Shown here: positions 6,048-9,885 of the stretch, one piece after another
Layout: every line of letters starts with the position of its first letter
Position numbering within the stretch: the stretch's first letter is position 1
Source of the DNA: JAWODU01 sp046483125
GTDB taxonomy: Bacteria > Verrucomicrobiota > Kiritimatiellia > UBA8416 > JAWODU01
Reading direction: 5' to 3'
Assembly (NCBI GenBank): GCA_046483125.1
Contig: JAWODU010000069.1
Location: forward strand, 1-9,885
Length of the DNA: 9,885 nucleotides
Position numbers and translations under genes: made by a program
Notes under the pieces: generated by a model
Told to the model about the DNA's origin: nothing
Database searches by the model: none
What the model saw: only the letters and a program-made list of their open reading frames with translations

Positions 6048-7094
6048 ATGAACGTGAAAATACTGTCGACTGCGGCTGTAGTCGTACTTTTGTGTGCCGC
6101 TCTGGCGGTTGTCTTGTTTGTGTTGCCGCGGGAGAACCGGGAATGCAGAGGCCGGCGCGCTCCCGCAGAACGCGAACCCCGGCTCCGGCGGCCGCGGGAT
6201 CCTGCGGCTCTCCCGGCGGATCCGGACATGCCCGAGAGGCTTTCGTACGACTCTCAGCCTTTTGAACATCGCGTGATGGTCTACAACGCATCGCCCGAAG
6301 TAATGGACGTGGCGGGTGTGCGGAAACCCGGACTGCGGAAAAGGACCGAGTCACTGCGTAAACTCACGACGAACCTTGGCGGCGACGATGTCAAAGTACT
6401 GCGTCTGTTCCTGGAACAGCCCGCTTCCGAACAGGAAGCCATGCGGCCGCTGGAGTTCAACGCCCTCAAGAACAATGTTGCGGACGTACTGCTCAGGCAG
6501 GACGAACTGCCCGACGGCCTGGGTCTTCAGCTTGTGGAAATGTACCGCGACCGCGACATGGACGTCGTCTGGCGGGATTACTGCGTACAGTACCTTGCCC
6601 CTTACTACAACCGGAAGTGGCCGCCCGGGACCGCCGACGCCCCCGAGACCGGCGGCTCGGCCGCCGAAACAGACGCGGAAAGGGCCGAAATCCTGCGGGC
6701 GTACAGAGAGGCGCTCGGGGAGAAAGACTCTACTATAGCCGGAACCGCTCTTCTCGCCGTCGAACGGCTTTCGCGCAGGCGCCCGGAATTCGACAGGGAA
6801 GAGATCGGAAGAATTGCCGTGGAGCTTGCCTGTGACGAGGCGTGCGCCGGCGCTTCGCGCATTACCGCACTGCGTGTGAGCGCGCTCATGGGGCGCAAGG
6901 AAGTCCTGTCGGGCGCCAGGATCGCGGCCCAGACGGGAGAGACCAGTACACTCAGGCTGGCCGCCATAGCTACCCTTGGGGACATCGGCGAAGGCGCCGA
7001 TCGGGAACTGCTCGAGTCGCTCTCAGCAGGCGGAGAGGACCGGATTGCCGCGATGGCGGCCTCGGCCCTCTCTCGGCTGAAAAGGCGTCCCTGA
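6048..7094 (+). CDS. Membrane-anchored helical-repeat (HEAT-like) protein
   Basis: The 348-residue product has an N-terminal hydrophobic segment (about 5-26), an arginine-rich, proline-rich linker (about 28-65), and then an all-helical region. The C-terminal third shows HEAT/ARM-like pairs: TLRLAAIATLGDIGEGADRE at 301-320 and DRIAAMAASALSRLK at 331-345 are the clearest. A less regular unit lies at about 228-262 (AGTALLAVERLSRR), and a low-complexity insert at about 192-210. Such repeats act in protein binding; no catalytic residue stands out. The ATG at 6048 has GGCGGAGAG 7 nt upstream, a better fit than reading further into the preceding gene. It lies 41 nt after the CcdA-like stop, with a small CCCCG/CGGGG hairpin at 6007-6022 between them, and is the last gene of the cluster. 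I cannot name a family beyond the repeat type. Confidence 0.7.
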   Translation: MNVKILSTAAVVVLLCAALAVVLFVLPRENRECRGRRAPAEREPRLRRPRDPAALPADPDMPERLSYDSQPFEHRVMVYNASPEVMDVAGVRKPGLRKRTESLRKLTTNLGGDDVKVLRLFLEQPASEQEAMRPLEFNALKNNVADVLLRQDELPDGLGLQLVEMYRDRDMDVVWRDYCVQYLAPYYNRKWPPGTADAPETGGSAAETDAERAEILRAYREALGEKDSTIAGTALLAVERLSRRRPEFDREEIGRIAVELACDEACAGASRITALRVSALMGRKEVLSGARIAAQTGETSTLRLAAIATLGDIGEGADRELLESLSAGGEDRIAAMAASALSRLKRRP

Positions 7095-7111
7095 CCGCCC
7101 CTGTTCCGGGT

Positions 7112-7163
7112 GTCAATTTGTTTTAAAAAACTGTTGACGTCTGAGTCGGAATATGTGTTGAAT
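7112..7163 (+). promoter_or_regulatory. Candidate promoter with an overlapping inverted repeat, upstream of the LamG/TSP3 gene
   Basis: TTGACG (7134-7139) is a good -35 match, and TTGAAT (7158-7163, four of six consensus bases) with 18-nt spacing is a possible -10. An A/T-rich tract (TTTTAAAAAA, 7121-7130) precedes the -35, as in promoters with an UP element. GTCAA (7112-7116) is the inverted partner of TTGAC (7134-7138), and GTTTT/AAAAC (7120-7124/7127-7131) nests inside, so a dimeric regulator could bind across the -35. The predicted transcript would have a leader of roughly 55 nt before 7226. I see no convincing terminator for the upstream gene in 7095-7111. Confidence 0.4.
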
Positions 7164-7225
7164 CAACGCCTGTCAAGAGAAGAAAGAACATACAGCCGCG
7201 ACTGGCGGCAAAAACGGACAGACAG

Positions 7226-8131
7226 GTGACAGAATACATCAGAGCAAAATGGCATTCCCTCTCTGCGGCTTCCAGGGTGGTTCTGTTTCCGGCTCTTCTT
7301 ATTCTTACCGCAGTGCTTGTCCTTGCATCCGGCGCTTTTCCCCGTAATCCGGATCAGCCATCACAGGACGACCCCGACCGGGACGGCTTTTCCACTGAAC
7401 TCGAGCTGTTTTTCAACACAGACCCCGCCGACAGCGCTTCCCATCCCACACTTGCCGACAACCGGCACAAGATTCTCTGTTACTGGCCGCTTACCAATGA
7501 CGCCAGCGAGACAATAGAAGGCATTATAAACGGCCAACTGCGTCACGGGGCCGATTTCAAAAACGGCGCCCTTAACCTCGACGGCAGGGACGGCTACGTC
7601 TCCTTCGGCACAAACACCGTTCTTAACGTCTCGAGCAATCTCTCCTTTACCCTGTGGTGCAGGCCCCGCTTCCGCTTTCAGCCCAACAGGGTCCTCGGCA
7701 AGTTCCGGACAAAAGACAGACAGCGCCAGTACTCCGCATTTTTCCTCGGCGGCAGGCTGTGGACATTTTTCTCAGACGACGGCTCCTGCTGCCGCGGCCA
7801 CAGGATACTCAAGGTTACCAGGCCCCGCGTGGTTCACCGAAATCAGTGGATGCATCTCGGCGTGGTGTGGGACTCAACAAACGGCGCCGCCGGAGTTCAT
7901 ACATACATCGACGGACTCAAGGAGCCGACGTGGGATCTCGGCTCTTCCGATATTGACAGTCTTCACTCAGGCGCCGCCGAGTTCACACTCGGAGCCTACG
8001 ACATAAAACGCGTCAAGCGCCCCATTGCCGTCCGCACTCCCGATATCCGCATACCCGGCAGGCCCTGGCGGCCGAGACCGCCTCCGGAACACATGGAGAA
8101 AGAAATCGTCATCAACTCCTTCAGGGGATAG
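7226..8131 (+). CDS. N-terminal part of a LamG / thrombospondin-type-3 surface protein, ended by an in-frame TAG
   Basis: The 301-residue stretch starts at GTG. It has a hydrophobic anchor or signal (about 18-38), a calcium-binding TSP3-type repeat (DPDRDGFSTELE, 49-60, then NTDPADSASHP, 64-74), and a LamG/concanavalin-like lectin domain from about 83. LamG landmarks are CYWPLTND, GALNLDGRDGYVSFG (114-128), LSFTLWCRP (139-147), NQWMHLGVVWDSTNGAAGVHTYIDG (206-230) and EFTLGAY (252-258). A basic, proline-rich insert (about 261-292) sits before the last strand. The domain then stops at NSFRG, one residue before where LamG proteins continue with the final strand and helix, and those are encoded in the same frame after the TAG (8129-8131). 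The ribosome-binding site before 7226 is weak. Either the gene is broken, the base is an error, or the stop is read through or followed by restart at 8132. Confidence 0.75.
   Translation: MTEYIRAKWHSLSAASRVVLFPALLILTAVLVLASGAFPRNPDQPSQDDPDRDGFSTELELFFNTDPADSASHPTLADNRHKILCYWPLTNDASETIEGIINGQLRHGADFKNGALNLDGRDGYVSFGTNTVLNVSSNLSFTLWCRPRFRFQPNRVLGKFRTKDRQRQYSAFFLGGRLWTFFSDDGSCCRGHRILKVTRPRVVHRNQWMHLGVVWDSTNGAAGVHTYIDGLKEPTWDLGSSDIDSLHSGAAEFTLGAYDIKRVKRPIAVRTPDIRIPGRPWRPRPPPEHMEKEIVINSFRG
8129..8131 (+). other. In-frame amber codon inside a LamG domain
   Basis: TAG follows GGA (Gly) and is immediately followed by ATG in the same frame. On both sides the reading frame encodes parts of one LamG domain: NSFRG before, MAQLVLCKGVLTDLEVAELY after. 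Family members have a single residue at the place of the stop, so a one-base change (for example from CAG, AAG or TGG) would restore a continuous frame of at least 886 codons. AGGGG at 8123-8127 lies 4 nt before the ATG, close but usable as a restart site. TAG also ends the CcdA-like gene at 6006, which argues against a general reassignment of the codon. Confidence 0.85.
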
Positions 8132-9885
8132 ATGGCACAGCTCGTTCTATGTAAAGGCGTGTTGACCGACCTTGAAGTTGCCGAGCTCTACATGCTGGGT
8201 GAAGACGGCGACCTTCAGGCGTGGATCCATCAGGACTTCGACGAAGACGGCATGGTCGACTGGTGGGAGCGCGAGAACTTCGGGGACGTCAGCCCTGCCG
8301 CCGAAGGGGACGAAGACGGCGACGGACTCTGTAACCTTGAGGAGTTTGAAGCCGGAACCGATCCGAACAATCCCGATTCCGATAACGACGGGCTGTCAGA
8401 CGGCGAAGAAATACACACCTACGGCACCGATCCCCTGTCTCGGGATACCGACGAGGACGGCGCGGGCGATCTGGAAGAAGTCAACGCCGGGACCGATCCC
8501 GCGGACCCCGCGTCATTTCCCGCTGACATCTCGGGCCGCATTATCTATCCGGGCTGGCAGTCCGGCCCGATTCACGTCATTGCCTCTCCAACTGCCGGAG
8601 GCTCCTCCTACAGCACTGTTATCGCCCGCCCCGGCGGTTATTCCCTGACCGAACTGCCCAATCTCACCAGTTACCGGATAAAGGCTTACAAAGACCTCAA
8701 CCGGAACGGAGTAAAGGACTGGTGGGAAGCAGAAGGCTCTTACCCCGCAAACCCTCTATATCTCCAGGACGATACTGCCGGAATTGATATTCAGCTCATC
8801 GATCCCGATACCGACAACGACAGCCTGCCGGACTGGTGGGAACTGACGTACCTTGGCGGCCTTTCCGCTACGCCTGCTGAAGATCCCGATCAAGACGGCG
8901 TATCCAGCCTGACCGAGTATCAGGAGCGCACCGATCCGACGGTTTCCGATACCGACCGGGACGGATTTTCAGACGATTTCGAGCCGGGCTATGGCGTAAG
9001 CAGGGCGTTCATCGACTGGGCCGATTCACGCTACACCCGCGAAGACGACTACATCTACACAATGCCCGAATGGGTAGAGCGCGCTTACAAGGTCGGCGGT
9101 GAATGGGTAGCGGCCGGCCTTCCCGGTCCCGTCGCGCCGTTATCTTCGGTCATGGCTTCGCCGCCAACCAATCCGATCGATCTTTCCGCCATAGACTGGG
9201 ACAATCCCGATGTTGTTCTGCTCGGCGAAAAGTATTACCTCGGTCCGGACTGGATAGTAAGGGTATATCAACAGGACGAGGAATGGCTGGTTCAGGAAAT
9301 CTGCGCCCCTCTCACCACCCGGCAGGCCGCCCGACTCATGGAAATCAATCCTCTGCTGATGCCCTTCGTCTCGCGCCTCGTCGATGTGACATTGTTCCCC
9401 GGCTTCAACCCCGGCGAATGGCACGTTCCCGCCTCCGAACCCGAGGGAGAAGGCAGGTTATACGTGGAACTCAATCGCACCATTGTAACCAACGACCTCA
9501 AGATGGAAGTTCAGTTCATGGATTACGCCGGTTCGTCTCTCTATATTGAGCTGAGCGATTCCGACGATTCACTCATAGAGAACCTCGGAAACATCATGAC
9601 CGGGACCGGCCGGATACTGTGGAAAACCAACAACATTCCGCTTGAAACCTTTACTGACGCGACAAGGATCTGCCTGCACAGAGGTATCGGAGAGATACGT
9701 GTCAGTGAGACGATTCTGCTTATCGACCAGGACGGAGACGGTCTTGACGCCGGCCAGGAGGCATTGCTGGGGACTAGCGATCTGAGCGCGGATTCCGACG
9801 GGGACGGCACGGGGGAGAAGGCCGAAGTCGATGCCGGAACGGACCCCGCCGATCCCGCTTCGTTCCCGGCGGCTGTTTCCGGCTC
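8132..9885 (+). CDS. C-terminal continuation of the LamG / TSP3 surface protein, running off the right edge
   Basis: The frame is open for 584 codons to the window end. Residues 1-23 (MAQLVLCKGVLTDLEVAELY) are the missing end of a LamG domain. TSP3-like calcium-binding repeats follow: DFDEDGMVDWWE (35-46), DEDGDGLCNLEEFEAGTDP (60-78), DSDNDGLSDGEE (82-93), DTDEDGAGDLEEVNAGTDP (105-123). Next is a carboxypeptidase-regulatory-like or transthyretin-like beta domain (about 132-200, SGRIIYPG to YKDLNRNG), a second TSP3 set (224-275, again with DWWE), and an unrecognised region (about 280-440). A beta-rich domain (about 440-530) and a third TSP3 set (532-580) end the visible part. The phrase GTDPADPASFPA near 120-131 recurs at about 569-580, so a module is restarting at the edge. 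Such proteins are typically exported and calcium-stabilised, with adhesive or glycan-binding roles. If translated alone it would lack an export signal. Confidence 0.75.
   Translation, partial: MAQLVLCKGVLTDLEVAELYMLGEDGDLQAWIHQDFDEDGMVDWWERENFGDVSPAAEGDEDGDGLCNLEEFEAGTDPNNPDSDNDGLSDGEEIHTYGTDPLSRDTDEDGAGDLEEVNAGTDPADPASFPADISGRIIYPGWQSGPIHVIASPTAGGSSYSTVIARPGGYSLTELPNLTSYRIKAYKDLNRNGVKDWWEAEGSYPANPLYLQDDTAGIDIQLIDPDTDNDSLPDWWELTYLGGLSATPAEDPDQDGVSSLTEYQERTDPTVSDTDRDGFSDDFEPGYGVSRAFIDWADSRYTREDDYIYTMPEWVERAYKVGGEWVAAGLPGPVAPLSSVMASPPTNPIDLSAIDWDNPDVVLLGEKYYLGPDWIVRVYQQDEEWLVQEICAPLTTRQAARLMEINPLLMPFVSRLVDVTLFPGFNPGEWHVPASEPEGEGRLYVELNRTIVTNDLKMEVQFMDYAGSSLYIELSDSDDSLIENLGNIMTGTGRILWKTNNIPLETFTDATRICLHRGIGEIRVSETILLIDQDGDGLDAGQEALLGTSDLSADSDGDGTGEKAEVDAGTDPADPASFPAAVSG

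Noticed and set aside
8172..8648. 158-residue plus-strand open frame in another frame
   Set aside because: Shadow of the TSP3 repeats in the main frame; its threonine- and proline-rich sequence comes from reading GAT/GAC-rich codons out of frame.

Overview
The window reads as a piece of a GC-rich bacterial genome with a Gram-negative envelope. It carries type II secretion or type IV pilus assembly proteins, exported TPR and DUF1573 proteins, a CcdA-type membrane thiol carrier, and a very large LamG/thrombospondin-type-3 surface protein with repeated DWWE and GTDP motifs. That mix, plus long non-coding stretches of degenerate short repeats, suggests the PVC group (Kiritimatiellota, Lentisphaerota or Verrucomicrobiota). 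This is inference from gene content only: the window has no rRNA or marker gene.

Layout. Positions 1-803 hold no convincing gene. They contain a nested inverted-repeat element (22-224), a second large hairpin (233-283), a cluster of GACTAAG/CTTAGTC heptamers with a duplicated segment and a 20-bp palindrome (304-575), a 7-nt-period tandem array (582-630) and a run of short hairpins (637-758). Positions 804-2695 hold a two-gene minus-strand unit, GspM-like and GspL-like, joined by a 4-base ATGA overlap. Positions 2696-2967 are a divergent intergenic region with CGCGAAT repeats and a second 7-nt-period array. Positions 2968-7094 hold a four-gene plus-strand cluster: exported TPR protein, exported DUF1573 protein, thioredoxin-like/CcdA-like membrane protein (again an ATGA overlap), and a membrane-anchored helical-repeat protein. 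After a 131-nt gap with a candidate promoter, a long reading frame runs from 7226 past the right edge and is broken once, by TAG at 8129-8131.

How it fits together. The TPR-DUF1573-Trx/CcdA-helical-repeat cluster looks like an envelope unit in which the CcdA-like protein could carry reducing power across the inner membrane to its own periplasmic CxxC domain and perhaps to neighbouring proteins. GspL and GspM normally form the inner-membrane platform of a secretion or pilus machine, but no other component lies in the window. The long LamG/TSP3 protein is a plausible cell-surface or exported product. The in-frame amber falls inside its LamG domain, and the homology continues directly across it, which is the most striking single observation here.
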